A stretch of DNA of 64,000 nucleotides from Zizania palustris (GCA_019279435.1 JAAALK010000086.1:16475913-16539912), one strand, 5' to 3'. Counted from the first letter of the stretch, positions 45,492-57,140 are shown. Numbers and translations: made by a program. The notes: generated by a model not told the origin, from the sequence alone.

Positions 45492-46622
45492 AAGCTGCTT
45501 GAATTTATTTCGTGAGAGGAAGCTTCTCTTTTTGCTTCTGTTCTTCACAAACCGAGTACTAGTTCTTCCTGGTGCAAGTAGTACTACTTTTCTGTAGCTA
45601 CAGTGTGCTGTGCAGCTTTTCACCTTCTACTGCTCTGCTTTTAGATCGAGGCTGACAGGCTCTGTCACATTTGGCTGTGTTTCGAGCAAAGCCACTCTAT
45701 GTTCGAAGCCCCTCAGTATCGTGAGGCAGGCTTCGATCTATCTCCTTCGAAGGCTTCGTTCGATCTTCGGTTTTTGGTTTGCGTTCTGTGTTGCTTAGTT
45801 TCGAAGCATTTTTCTGAACGTCAGTATCGCATACTTCGAACGATAGTGCGAAGGAGCTTTGGCTCTATCTGTTCGAAGTTCCTACTTCGACAGGTTTCGA
45901 AGTTGGGTTCGAAGCTTGTAGCTCTGCTGGACCTCGCACTGACTTTTGTGTGATGTCACCCTTCGCTTCTCTTTTCGAAGCTAACTCATTTCGGAGGTAG
46001 TGTATAGGCATCGGACTTGGTTTTCTGTCGTGTGACAGGCTTCGCTTCTTTGTTCGAAGGTTGTCCGTTGTGTATTGTGTCCGAAGCTTTCTGTTCGAAG
46101 GTCTTGCTTCGAAGCATTCGGTTCGAAGCTGTGTTCGAAGTGTTGTCTTCGAAGTGCATACTTCGAACCAGGCTCCAGCACTGTCATACTTCGCTCCGAA
46201 GTATACTCCGCTACCTGCCACTTCGAATTAGACTAGACCGTGACACCTTCGGCATCTCGGACAGGCTCCGTCACCAACCTCCGAAGCAGACCTCGACGTG
46301 CGAAGGGGGCTTCGTCAAGTTCCGAACAGGAGACAAATTTGGACAGTAACTTCTCTTTTCATCTTACACATTCGTAGATCATTTCATTGAGAAGTTTAGG
46401 CCTGTTACACCTTGTTTATCTGCCTAGTTGCACTACTTTAGTTTTACACTGTTTATCATCAGTTGCTTCTAGGTTAGAAACCTTTAGACTTAGGCCTTCT
46501 GTTTACTTTCTGCTGCGTAAGTCTGTTGAGGTGCGTTGGGTATTGGGAGCAGGCCATTGATTCGAAAGAATTTTTTAAGGCGCCCATTCACCCCCCATCT
46601 GGTCGCTACTTTCGGTCCTACA
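45492..46622 (+). repeat. 5' LTR of copia element 1, second part
   Basis: Continues the LTR after the CACTA element and matches 54740-55871. It carries about 16 TTCGAA palindromes between 45700 and 46230, and ends GGTCCTACA. Confidence 0.95.
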
Positions 46623-46624
46623 AG

Positions 46625-46635
46625 TGGTATCAGAG
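46625..46635 (+). promoter_or_regulatory. Primer binding site of copia element 1
   Basis: TGGTATCAGAG begins two bases after the LTR end. It is complementary to the 3' end of initiator methionine tRNA, the usual copia primer. Confidence 0.9.
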
Positions 46636-46687
46636 CCTGGTTAGGGTTTTTCCATACCTTAACCGGTTCTAAACCCCGGTAGTGACC

Positions 46688-49435
46688 ATGACGTCTCCTG
46701 GCAAGGTCCCGTCCTTGGAAGCCTATGGCTATAACTATTGGAAGACTCGCATGCGAGCTTATCTTATGAGCCAGGGTTCGAACATTTGGGATATTTGCGT
46801 TCACAACACGTTTGTCATACTGCCAGTTACTGAGCAAGGTACTGCTGGTATCATTGCTCAGCATCTGAGCAACAGTAAGGCTGTGAACATTCTGTTTTCT
46901 GGCTTAGGTCCCACTGAGTTTGAGCATGTGAGCCATCTCTCCACTGTGAGAGAGATCTGGGCTACCCTCAAGGCACACCATGAGGGAACAGCACAGGTCA
47001 AGGCTCGGCTCTATCAGACCTACCGGCGTGAATATGAGAATTTCACACAGAAGCCGGGTGAATCTGTTGAGGCTTTGTTTGGTTGTTTTCAGTCGATCAT
47101 TAACAAGCTTCGGGACAACAAGGCTGAGGGTGCTCAGTTAGTCTCAGATCATGAGCAGGCGCTCAAGGTTCTCCATACCTTGGACCCAAAGATCTGGGAG
47201 ATCAAGGTATCCTCTATCGCTGAGAGTACTTCTTATGATACCTTGACCATTTCTGAGTTGTTTAGCAAGCTGAAGGCCACTGAGGTAGATATCCAGCTGA
47301 GATCAAATCTCACTGGTTCTGGATCAAAATCTCTGGCCCTTGCTACACCTTCTGTTGATCCCTCTTCTGTGAGTTGTGTTGGGTTCTCCTTGATGTCTAT
47401 CTCTGAGGACCAGCTTGAGTTGTTGGGAGATGATGATTTGTGTCTCTTTAACAACCGGGTGCGTCGTGTCTATGATAAGAGAATGTTCAAAAGACACGGC
47501 ACAAAATCCGGATGCTTTGAATGTGGTGATCCAGGACACTTCATCGCCGACTGTCCCAAGCGCAGTGGATACAAGAAGGGCACCGGCAGCAGCTTCCACG
47601 ACTCCGGCAAGCATGAGAGCCCCTCCTTCAACAAGGGCAAGCCGAAGACTCGTTTCTTCAAGAAGGCCCTGAAGGACTACCGGCGAGAGAACAAGAAGCG
47701 CGACAAGGCCTTCTTCGCCGAGATGGAGAAAAGCTACTCCAAGCAGTCCACGTCTTCTTCCTCTTCATCGAGCTCAAGCGATGAGGAGATCGCCATCAGG
47801 AAGGGGAAGGACAAGGATGATCCGGCGGGCCTTTGCTTCATGGCCTTCGGAGACAAGCCGAAGAGCCAATCACACCAGCGCCGAAGATCCCGCAAGAGCT
47901 TCTGTTCTATGGCTCTTGGGGATAGAGAAGAAAAGAGCTCCTCCAACGACTCCGACGACGACGACAAGGTAACATCTTATGAGCGTGAAATTGTTGATTT
48001 ACTTGAGAGCAATCGTCAGGAGTTGAAGTATCGGGAGAAACTGCTTAGGGGGGCTAAGAAAAGGATAGACGAGTTAGAGAGTGAGCTTGCCGTGGCCAAT
48101 GGCAGAATTAAGAGTCTATCTTCTTCCCCTTGCTTGGGTAATTGCAGTGAGTGCCCGAAGTGTGAGGTGCTTCTATGTGACCTGTCGACTCTGAAGTCCA
48201 GGTACACAGAAAGGGTTGATGAGAGGGACGCTTTGGCCACTGAGCTTGAAAGGGCTCATCTGGAGCTGAAAGATGCTCAAGCCACTGTCGTCGCACCCTG
48301 TGTTGATTGCCCATCTCATCTAGCTGCTTTAGCTGAGCTGAAATCCAAGGGCGATGAGCATTTGGGTGATTTAGAGAGATTGAGAACTGAGCTTGCGCAG
48401 ACTAGGCTAGAGCTTGAGACATTGTCAGTTTCACCCACTGTCTGTGAGAACCGCCTGTCTCTTAGAATGGAGTTGATTAAGCTAAAAGCCGGGAAGTCTG
48501 TCCAAGTAGAGAGTGAGTGTGAGACCTGCTTGTCTCAGGTGGAGGTTCTAGCTTCTTTGAGAGAGGAGCTAGCAGATTCTCAAAATGAGAACTTTTACCT
48601 CCGTTCTATCCCGAGTTGGATCAGTGCCAGAGAGCCACAGCTTGGCATGATGATTCAGCAGTTCAAGAGGCAGGATGGGTTTGGGGTAGGTTACACCTAC
48701 ACCAAGGCTGACTTTGAGAGTGCCATCAGCCGGGCAGTGGAGTGGAGTAAAATGACTCCAGAACAGAGGTATCCCAAGACTCACTCCACTGAATCGTCCC
48801 AGGCTTGTCAGCCCAAGGATGGAGTGATCCATCAACCACCTAAAGCTCCACCCAAGAAGCCTATCTGGGTTCCGAAGCCCAAACACCTCCACTCTTCTCT
48901 AGACTCTCTTCCTGGACCCTCTCAGCCCAAAAAGACAACACCAATCACCACTAAGCCCAAAAACCCCAAGCCTCAACCACATCCCAAGAAGCCTACCTAT
49001 CATTGTGAGTACTGTCAGAGAGACGGGCATCTTGCGGAGTTCTGCTTCAGGAGGAAGTGGGTTGAGAGAGCAGAGAGGGCTCGTAGTGATCATGAGCAGT
49101 TCTACCAGCAGGGTGGTAGACTGCGTGTTCCTCGGCGCGGGGAGAGGCTGGAGGCCAGGCCGCGTCGTGTAGGTGGTGGTAGAGGAGACGGTTTTCTTGC
49201 CCGTGCTCCAGTTGGTGGTGTTCGTTCCAGCAGAGTTCCAGATCGAGTTGGCTACGGTTCTGGACCTCGTGGCCGTAGGGTTAGGCAGAACCGAGGACCG
49301 CGCCTTGAGCCGCGTTTTGGTCCAAACTCTTTTGATGGTTTTCGCTTTCCATCTTTTGAGCAGATGGCTCGACACTGGTTTAGCTCTTTTGCTAAACCTG
49401 GTGCCGGACCATTTGCTCCCACTTACAAACACTGA
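46688..49435 (+). CDS. Sirevirus-like gag of copia element 1
   Basis: 915 residues from the ATG at 46688. The N-terminal UBN2-type gag fold contains NYWKTRMRAYLMSQG and LWATLK-like motifs. A first CCHC knuckle, CFECGDPGHFIADC, starts at residue 276, and a second, CEYCQRDGHLAEFC, at about 773. Between them are a Ser-rich stretch (about 358-370) and a long coiled coil (about 430-640). The C-terminus is Arg/Gly-rich. Large gags with a distal second knuckle are typical of Sireviruses. The frame is intact, ends in TGA, and pol follows in the -1 frame. Confidence 0.9.
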   Translation: MTSPGKVPSLEAYGYNYWKTRMRAYLMSQGSNIWDICVHNTFVILPVTEQGTAGIIAQHLSNSKAVNILFSGLGPTEFEHVSHLSTVREIWATLKAHHEGTAQVKARLYQTYRREYENFTQKPGESVEALFGCFQSIINKLRDNKAEGAQLVSDHEQALKVLHTLDPKIWEIKVSSIAESTSYDTLTISELFSKLKATEVDIQLRSNLTGSGSKSLALATPSVDPSSVSCVGFSLMSISEDQLELLGDDDLCLFNNRVRRVYDKRMFKRHGTKSGCFECGDPGHFIADCPKRSGYKKGTGSSFHDSGKHESPSFNKGKPKTRFFKKALKDYRRENKKRDKAFFAEMEKSYSKQSTSSSSSSSSSDEEIAIRKGKDKDDPAGLCFMAFGDKPKSQSHQRRRSRKSFCSMALGDREEKSSSNDSDDDDKVTSYEREIVDLLESNRQELKYREKLLRGAKKRIDELESELAVANGRIKSLSSSPCLGNCSECPKCEVLLCDLSTLKSRYTERVDERDALATELERAHLELKDAQATVVAPCVDCPSHLAALAELKSKGDEHLGDLERLRTELAQTRLELETLSVSPTVCENRLSLRMELIKLKAGKSVQVESECETCLSQVEVLASLREELADSQNENFYLRSIPSWISAREPQLGMMIQQFKRQDGFGVGYTYTKADFESAISRAVEWSKMTPEQRYPKTHSTESSQACQPKDGVIHQPPKAPPKKPIWVPKPKHLHSSLDSLPGPSQPKKTTPITTKPKNPKPQPHPKKPTYHCEYCQRDGHLAEFCFRRKWVERAERARSDHEQFYQQGGRLRVPRRGERLEARPRRVGGGRGDGFLARAPVGGVRSSRVPDRVGYGSGPRGRRVRQNRGPRLEPRFGPNSFDGFRFPSFEQMARHWFSSFAKPGAGPFAPTYKH

Positions 49436-49437
49436 TT

Positions 49438-52400
49438 GTGCAGGACCGGGGACTGGAGGATGTTTGGATCATGGACTCAGGATGCTCTCGCCACATGACG
49501 GGACATCGCAGATGGTTCTCCAGTCTCACTCCCCCGAGCTCCAAAGAGTACATCACGTTCGGTAACAGCGGTCAAGGGAAAGTAAGTGGCATAGGCTCAA
49601 TTCGCATTTCGGATCATTTCTCTTTGAAGAATGTTGCTTTGGTTAAAAATTTGAACTTCAACTTGATTTCTGTTTCGCAACTTCTTGAGGATGGTTTGGA
49701 AGTGCGTTTTAAGAAGGGCAATTCTTCTGTGGTTGATTCTAGAGGGTCATTGGTTTGTCAGATCTTACCATTCGGTAAAGTTTTTCGAATTGACTTCTCT
49801 AGTTCTTTTGGCCCTTCTCGTTGTTTGATTGCTGGATCTTCTTCTGAGCTCTGGAAGTGGCATAGGAGGTTAGGTCACTTGAGTTTTGATCTGCTAGTCA
49901 GGTTAAGCTCTATGGACCTCATCCGAGGATTGCCCAAGCTTAAGATGGAGAAGGATCTAGTTTGTCATCCCTGTCGTCATGGGAAAATGGTTGCCGCTTC
50001 TCACTCACCTGTGACTCAGGTGATGACATCGTATCCGGGCGAGCTTTTACATTTGGACACTGTAGGTCCAGCTCGAGTACACTCAGTCGGTGGGAAATGG
50101 TATGCACTTGTAATTGTTGACGACTTTTCTCGATTCTCGTGGGTTTTCTTTTTGGAGTCTAAGGATGAAACTTTTCAATTTGTTCATGACCTGATTTTGA
50201 AGCTGAAGAATGAGAACAATGGTCGGATGCGAGCAATTCGCTCCGACAACGGCTCTGAGTTCAAGAACTCTCAGTTCGTCAGCTTCTGTAGTGATCAGGG
50301 TTTGGATCATCAGTTTTCTTCTCCTTACACTCCCCCACAAAACGGCGTTGTGGAACGAAAGAACCGCACGCTAGTCGAGATGGCCAGGACGATGCTCGAT
50401 GAGCACAGGACTCCTAGGCGTTTTTGGGCTGAAGCCATGAACACGGCTTGCTATCTGGCCAACCGCATTTTTCTTAGAGCTTACCTTGGTAAGACATCAT
50501 ATGAGTTGCGTTTTGGCAAACAGCCCAAGGTGAGTCACTTGCGAGCGTTTGGCTGCAAGTGCTTTGTGCTCAAGAAGGGAGGGCACTTGGACAAGTTTGA
50601 GTCTCGTTGCTGGGATGGTGTTTTTCTTGGCTACGCTTTGCATTCTCGAGGTTTTCGTGTTTGGAACCTCGAATCCCAGCTGCTTGTCGAGACATGTGAG
50701 GTTTCATTTGATGAGTCCTTGCCTTCTTTGACTCCTTCTTTTGAGCTTTCTGGTGATGATGAGCTCGGAGAGTCCATCTTCGAGGAAGATGAGGATACTC
50801 CAGCTGCTGTTGAGGGTGGGCCTTCTGCATCCCCCGTAGAGCCCACACCTTCTGAGACTTCGACTGATGTTGAGGGCGGACCTCTGATCACTTCTTCCAC
50901 TTCGATCGAGCCCCCTCAGTCGAGTCCAGAGGTGCCAGCTGCTGACTCAGGTGAGGTGACTTCAGATCACCAGGGAACCCGAGCAGTTCAGCGTGACCAT
51001 CCCTCAGAGCTCATCATAGGTGATTTGACTGAGAGGACTTTGCGTTCTTCTGCCTCTCTTGCTGTGTTTGCTGAATATGCGTTTGTTGCATCTTTTGAGC
51101 CCAGAGACGTTTCTCATGCTCTTTCTGATTCTAATTGGATTAATGCTATGCAAGAAGAGCTTGAGAATTTTGTCCGCAATCGGGTTTGGACATTAGTTGA
51201 GCCGCCATCAGGATGCAACCCCATAGGCACCAAGTGGGTATTCAAGAACAAACAAGGTGAAGATGGGGTTGTGGTGCGCAACAAGGCTCGACTAGTTGCC
51301 CAGGGTTATTGCCAGAAGGAAGGTATTGACTTTGAAGAAACCTTCGCTCCTGTTGCCCGTCTTGAGTCCATTCGTATTCTTCTAGCTTTTGCCGTTTCGA
51401 AGGGTTTTAAGCTTTTTCAAATGGATGTTAAGAGTGCTTTTCTGAACGGGTTCATAGAGGAGGAGGTTTATGTTAGGCAACCCCCCGGTTTTGAGAACCC
51501 TAAGTTTCCTCGACATGTTTTTAAGTTGCACAAAGCTTTATACGGGTTGAAGCAAGCCCCCAGGGCTTGGTATGACCGGTTGAAGCAATTTTTGTTGGGG
51601 AAGGGCTTTGTGATGGGTTCTGTGGACAAAACTCTTTTCTTGCTCAGAGATGCTTCAGATTTTTTAGTTGCTCAGATTTACGTGGACGATATTATTTTTG
51701 GCGGTACTACTAATTCTCTTGTGTCCAAGTTCTCTGAGCAGATGCACAGTGAGTTTGAGATGAGCCTCATGGGTGAGCTCAAGTATTTCTTAGGGCTCCA
51801 GATCAAGCAGACCAAGGACGACACCTTCATCCACCAAGGTAAGTACACTCGTGATATGCTTAAGAAATTTGACTTTGGTGGTGAATTGAAGCCGCAGATG
51901 ACCCCGATGGGCACTTTTGGGGGTCTGGAGAAGGATGAGAGCGGTGTCAAGGTCAATGAAAGGGAGTTTCGAGGGATGATTGGTTCGCTGTTGTACTTGA
52001 CAGCAACAAGACCAGACATTCAGTTCACCGTAGGACTTTGTGCGCGTTTTCAGTCTTCACCACGCGCGTCTCATCGGCAGGCTGTCAAGCGCATCTTCAG
52101 GTATCTCACTTATGCGCCCGATCTCGGTCTTTACTATTCAACATCATCATCTCTTGATTTATCTGGCTTTTCGGATGCCGACTTTGGTGGGTGCCGGTTG
52201 GATCGCAAGTCGACCTCTGGTACTTGCCAGTTTCTTGGTTCCTCTCTTGTCTCTTGGTCTTCTTGAAAGCAATCTGGAGTTGCTCTTTCGACCACAGAGG
52301 CTGAGTACGTAGCTGCTGCTCGCAGTTGGTTTGGATGATTTCCACTCTACGAGATTTTGGGTTGTTCTTTCCTACCAGGATTCCATTGTTTTGCGACAGC

Positions 52401-52619
52401 ACTAGTGCAATTAGTGTAGGGAAAAACCCATGTCTCCATTCAAAAACCAAACACATTGATGTGCGCTTTCACTTCTTGCGGGATCAATATGAGAAAGGTT
52501 TCATTAACCTTGTTCATGTTGATACCCATCATCAGTTGGCTGATATTTTCACCAAACCCCTAGATCAGTCTACCTTTGAGCGTTTACGAGGGGATTTGGG
52601 TGTTGTATATCCTTTTTAG
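49438..52619 (+). pseudogene. pol of copia element 1 (protease, integrase, RT, RNase H), disabled
   Basis: Protease DSGCSRHM is at residues 13-20. The pre-integrase HRRLGHLS...CHPCRHGK zinc site follows, then the integrase core (LHLDTVGP, RSDNGSEFKN, PQNGVVERKNR). The RT carries VFKNKQGEDG, MDVKSAFLNG and YVDDIIFG (about 748). RNase H contains FSDADFGG. The frame runs 942 codons to a TGA at 52264-52266, where relatives have Arg (CGA). A few bases later a deletion near 52320 shifts the frame, and the remaining RNase H reads at 52326-52619. The element therefore cannot make intact RNase H. Confidence 0.9.
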
Positions 52620-53929
52620 GATATTTTGCGTCAGTTTTCTTTCTTCTTCACTCTTTTCTTGAGTCTTTTTGTGTGTGTTCATACCTTGCATATTCACATA
52701 TCACACTTTAGAGATGCTTCTGTTATATGATTGAACTGCTTTACTTATTCTAGCTGGTACATGCTTTTGATTACTTGTTAATGATCATGCTTTGGTTCAG
52801 TTCACTTGATATGTCTGATATCTGTCATATGCATGGCTTTTATGCTTTAAACTTGAAAAATGATCACCATTGCTTCCGGTAACTAGCATGTGTAGGCTGA
52901 GTGCTTTTGTTATCTGTTACATGCCTTGTAGCTAGTTCATCACATAGATGCAGATATGCAACTTGGACATCTTTATGCTTCAACATGGAAAATGAGATAT
53001 AACAGTCAGAAATGAATGAAAATTCCATGCCTTTTTATGCTTAAAATTGAAAAGATCCAGGTGGGTTTGTCTTGTCGCATTACATTGTTCTGGACTGCGT
53101 ACCATAGCACTTTGGTATGAACTAGGACACTGTAGTGTATGCCAAGACCAATATCTTAAGCTTCTGATGGTCCAGTTCTGGCCTAGGCTTGACTTGGTCG
53201 GTCAGCATAAGGTTTGACATGCAAATAACCCTTGGCATAAATGAAAAAGGAATTCTGAAAAAACCTGAATATTTAAAAGATAACAAGTTTACTGAAGCAC
53301 TTTGTTTCTGAACAAAGCTTATCTTGGTAGATATCAGTTAGCTTTTGCATCTCATGTTTTTACCTTGCTTGTTTTACTGGAAAATGTGGTGATGCTTTTT
53401 GTTTGCAAAAACTGAAAAATGCGTGCTAATGACTTTCTTTAGATATCATCTGTTGCACTGATCATGCCATGTGTCTTAGACAGTATCTCTTTTGCTATAC
53501 CTGTTAGATGTTGTAATTACAGTCAATCATATTTGAGAAGCATGCTTTCTACACTCCGTATGCACTCCAGTTGAATTCACTGCATATTTTGAGGGGGAGT
53601 TGCATTTCAGGGGGAGTCTGTGTCTCTATTGAGTGCTTGATGAGTTCACTTGTCAACAAGGGGGAGAAAATTTGGGATCAGAGTTTAAGGGGGAGTTTTT
53701 ACTCTGTTGATATCCTTGTTGTTCTGAAATCGCACTCATTTTGAGTTTTTTCCGTTTTGGTTAACCATAATGACCGCTTCTTGCTTTTGTTCGGCTTTTG
53801 GTCATTAGGGTTAAACTTTTACCTTATTTTTCTTCTTCTTTGTTTTCTTGTGTTTTGTTTTCGTGTTTCCACATCTGTTCGCAGGTGCTGAATAGCCGAG
53901 ATAAGAGGAGTGTTGACAATGCACTCATC
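52620..53929 (+). other. Long non-coding 3' region of copia element 1
   Basis: No open frame of interest. It contains several GGGGGAGT polypurine-like tracts (about 53592, 53610, 53660, 53690), a Sirevirus trait. No env-like frame is seen. Confidence 0.7.
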
Positions 53930-53940
53930 AAGGGGGAGAT
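53930..53940 (+). promoter_or_regulatory. Polypurine tract of copia element 1
   Basis: AAGGGGGAGAT directly precedes the 3' LTR and is the expected plus-strand primer. Confidence 0.9.
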
Positions 53941-55871
53941 TGAGGAGCCATGCTGAATAGCGTGGGCCTCATGGCTCTAGAAGTGATGAGTCATTGTCAA
54001 CGATAAGTCAAAGAGGACTGAAGAAGAAAGGAGATCTGCTGTTTCATGGGCCGCGTGTGACTCAGGTACACGGGCAGCGAGCGACTGTCGGGCAGAGGAG
54101 GCTGCGAAGTCGGGCTGGCCCAATCCAGGTGCATGGGCCAGAAGCAGTAGAAGACCCATTGGGCTGTTGACCAGGACTGACTCAGGTACACGGGCGGTGA
54201 GCGATTGCCGGGCTGAGAGAGCTGCGGAGTCGGGCCGGCCCAATCCGGGTACCTGGTGCAAAGCTGGTGGAGGCTTTGTCAGTTTCGGCATAAAACTGAC
54301 AACCGTTGATTCTGTATCCGACTGTCCAGAAGAGAAGCCGTAGTTGCTACGAAAACTTAGCTTCCGGATAAGTCTTCTGTAACTCTAGGCCCACAGTCAG
54401 TCAGTCGTGTCTGTAAAATTCCTAAGGGCAGTAGAGTCTTTTCCTTTATTTTTGAGTCTGTAAAAACCCTAAGGGGCTGGTAGAATATTCCTAGTGTTGG
54501 GCTGCCTATAAATAGGACCCCAATCCCTAGGGTTTGAACTACCCTTTTTTGGCTGAAATCACATCCACTCTATTGGGTCATTTTGTCTCTCTTTCTCTCT
54601 CCTGTGTGCGCCGCCAGGCTCTTGCTCGTTCCTGTTTTGCCTTGCATTTGCTCTAATCTCTTGGATGCATTAAAGCCTTGGTCCCTGTTGATTTTTTTGG
54701 TGCACATTGTTTGGTTTGGGGAGTTATTGCTTCGGCTACAAGCTGCTTGAATTTATTTCGTGAGAGGAAGCTTCTCTTTTTGCTTCTGTTCTTCACAAAC
54801 CGAGTACTAGTTCTTCCTGGTGCAAGTAGTACTACTTTTCTGTAGCTACAGTGTGCTGTGCAGCTTTTCACCTTCTACTGCTCTGCTTTTAGATCGAGGC
54901 TGACAGGCTCTGTCACATTTGGCTGTGTTTCGAGCAAAGCCACTCTATGTTCGAAGCCCCTCAGTATCGTGAGGCAGGCTTCGATCTATCTCCTTCGAAG
55001 GCTTCGTTCGATCTTCGGTTTTTGGTTTGCGTTTTGTGTTGCTTAGTTTCGAAGCATTTTTCTGAACGTCAGTATCGCATACTTCGAACGATAGTGCGAA
55101 GGAGCTTTGGCTCTATCTGTTCGAAGTTCCTACTTCGACAGGTTTCGAAGTTGGGTTCGAAGCTTGTAGCTCTGCTGGACCTCGCACTGACTTTTGTGTG
55201 ATGTCACCCTTCGCTTCTCTTTTCGAAGCTAACTCGTTTCGGAGGTAGTGTATAGGCATCGGACTTGGTTTTCTGTCGTGTGACAGGCTTCGCTTCTTTG
55301 TTCGAGGGTTGTCCGTTTGTGTATTGTGTCCGAAGCTTTCTGTTCGAAGGTCTTGCTTCGAAGCATTCGGTTCGAAGCTGTGTTCGAAGTGTTGTCTTCG
55401 AAGTGCATACTTCGAACCAGGCTCCGGCACTGTCATACTTCGCTCCGAAGTATACTCCGCTACCTGCCACTTCGAATTAGACTAGACCGTGACACCTTCG
55501 GCATCTCGGACAGGCTCCGTCACCAACCTCCGAAGCAGACCTCGACGTGCGTAGGGGGCTTCGTCAAGTTCCGAACAGGAGACAAATTTGGACAGTAACT
55601 TCTCTTTTCATCTTACACATTCGTAGATCATTTCATTGAGAAGTTTAGGCCTGTTACACCTTGTTTATCTGCCTAGTTGCACTACTTTAGTTTTACACTG
55701 TTTATCATCAGTTGCTTCTAGGTTAGAAACCTTTAGACTTAGGCCTTCTGTTTACTTTCTGCTGCGTAAGTCTGTTGAGGTGCGTTGGGTATTGGGAGCA
55801 GGCCATTGATTCGAAAGAATTTTTTAAGGCGCCCATTCACCCCCCCTCTGGTCGCTACTTTCGGTCCTACA
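53941..55871 (+). repeat. 3' LTR of copia element 1
   Basis: 1931 bp, TG...CA. By eye it differs from the 5' LTR at about a dozen positions, which implies a recent insertion. It contains the uninterrupted GGCTACAAGCTGC site at which the CACTA element entered the other copy. Confidence 0.95.
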
Positions 55872-56640
55872 AAAAGGCAAGGTATTCAAAACTCAAAAAA
55901 ATTTCTTATACCCTCGTGATGGCTTTGAGGAAGCTACGACATTATTTCCTGGCTCACAATGTGACCGTTCCAACGTCCTACCCCCTCGAAGACATGCTTA
56001 GAAGCAAGGATTCCATCGAAAGAATAGGAATGTAGGTTGTGGAACTCGCTCCCTTCGACATAACATTCACTGCAGAAATAGTAATAAAATCACAAGTGAT
56101 CACTGACTTCATGGCGGAGTAGACTCAGCTAGCCATATGGGCTTCAGAGGGGCCAAGCAAAGAAGTGTGGACCATATACTCTGATGGTGCATATCAGGTG
56201 TCTGGAGAGGGCATTAGAGCAGTAATAATCTCACCTTCAGGCCAAAAGGCGATGTATTCTGCAAGACTCAACTTTAAAGCCACCAATAATGTAGCAGAGT
56301 ATGAGGGGGTCTTGCTAGGTCTTCGAAAAGTGTGCGCACTTGGCGTTGCTCGGGTTATTGTAAAACAGACTCCCAAGTTGTCGCGGGGCACATGGATAAG
56401 AGCTTTCAAGCTGGACACCTAGATCTTGTTGCATACCTGGTCGAGATCCACAAGACTGAAGCAGCATTCAAGGGGATTTCTGTCCGAAGCATCCCCAGAA
56501 CAGATAACCACCAAGTGGACACACTCACCAAGGTGGTAGCTAGAGGCCAAGATATTCTGCCATGGGCTTTTTTTGAAGAACTCTCAACCCCTTCAGTGCC
56601 ACCACTAGTCCCTGTTGAAGTACTTTGCATACCTGAAAAT
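55872..56640 (+). pseudogene. gypsy pol remnant, second part
   Basis: Continues in frame from 29609 (KARYSKLKKISYTLVMALRK, HYFLAHNVTV), with stops near 56032 and 56120. It then shows the second RNase H-like domain (YSDGAYQVSGEG; ATNNVAEYEGVLLGLRK; after a one-base shift KTDSQVVAGHM-like, and DNHQVDTLTKV). Integrase is absent. Confidence 0.85.
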
Positions 56641-56649
56641 GATTGGCGG

Positions 56650-57140
56650 AGATATTCTACGGGGCTCATTTTCTTATTATGCTTCAAGATGTACTTGCTC
56701 CATCCACCGGTGAATTTCACATCAAGATGGTGGGTCAGCTTAATCCGAAGAGGAAAGGGGTTGCAAGGAGAGACGATATCAAGAGAAGTCAAAGCAAAGA
56801 CATCTAGCAAAGAAAGACTCATCGAACCATGGCCAAAGGCGAAAGCATTAAGGGCATCAGACCAGAAATAACAAGCGACGACAAGCAACAACTCATTCTT
56901 GTAGGGTTCAACAAAAGAGAGACCGATGCAATGTCCGATACCGATTTCGTCCCAAGATAGATGTTGGTTGCCATGGAGGAGATTGGTCGAAGTTTGAGGC
57001 CAATGAAGAAAACGAAGGAGTGATCGGCGCAACAATCGCAAACAGACAATAACAGGCTTGGAAGGCTAGAAGGATGAAGAAGCATTGTGCGTAGAGGGCG
57101 TAAAAGGGAGAAGAAGTGGCTAGCGGCTACTTATAGGGAG
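56650..57140 (-). pseudogene. Plant mobile domain (PMD)-like fragment
   Basis: Minus-strand frame 57041-56650 contains YFWSDALNAFAFGHGSMS, LLDVFALTSLDI and HHLDVKFTGGWSKYI, matching the aminotransferase-like plant mobile domain pattern. A TATA-like CTATAAGTAG lies upstream at about 57127-57136. Only the N-terminal part of such a protein remains before gypsy sequence begins. PMD coding sequence is known to travel with plant retrotransposons. Whether it belonged to this gypsy is inference. Confidence 0.5.

Larger units (their letters stand above)
29610..55871 (+). mobile_element. Sirevirus-like Ty1/copia retrotransposon (element 1)
   Basis: LTRs start TGAGGAGCC and end GGTCCTACA. A perfect 5-bp duplication AAAAG lies outside (29605-29609 and 55872-55876). 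Internal parts are a tRNA-iMet PBS, a 915-residue gag with two zinc knuckles, a copia-order pol (protease, integrase, RT, RNase H) and a long non-coding 3' region with repeated polypurine GGGGGAG tracts. The big gag and repeated PPTs are Sirevirus traits. The 5' LTR is interrupted by a CACTA element, so the copia itself is about 11.2 kb. Confidence 0.93.

Noticed and set aside
45610..46349. Cys/Phe/Leu-rich frames in the copia LTR
   Set aside because: Present identically in both LTRs and explained by the TTCGAAG repeats; no gene features.
45492..46622. Solo LTR or independent segmental duplication of 54740-55871
   Set aside because: It joins exactly to 29610-30408 once the CACTA element and its TAC duplication are removed, so it is half of one LTR.
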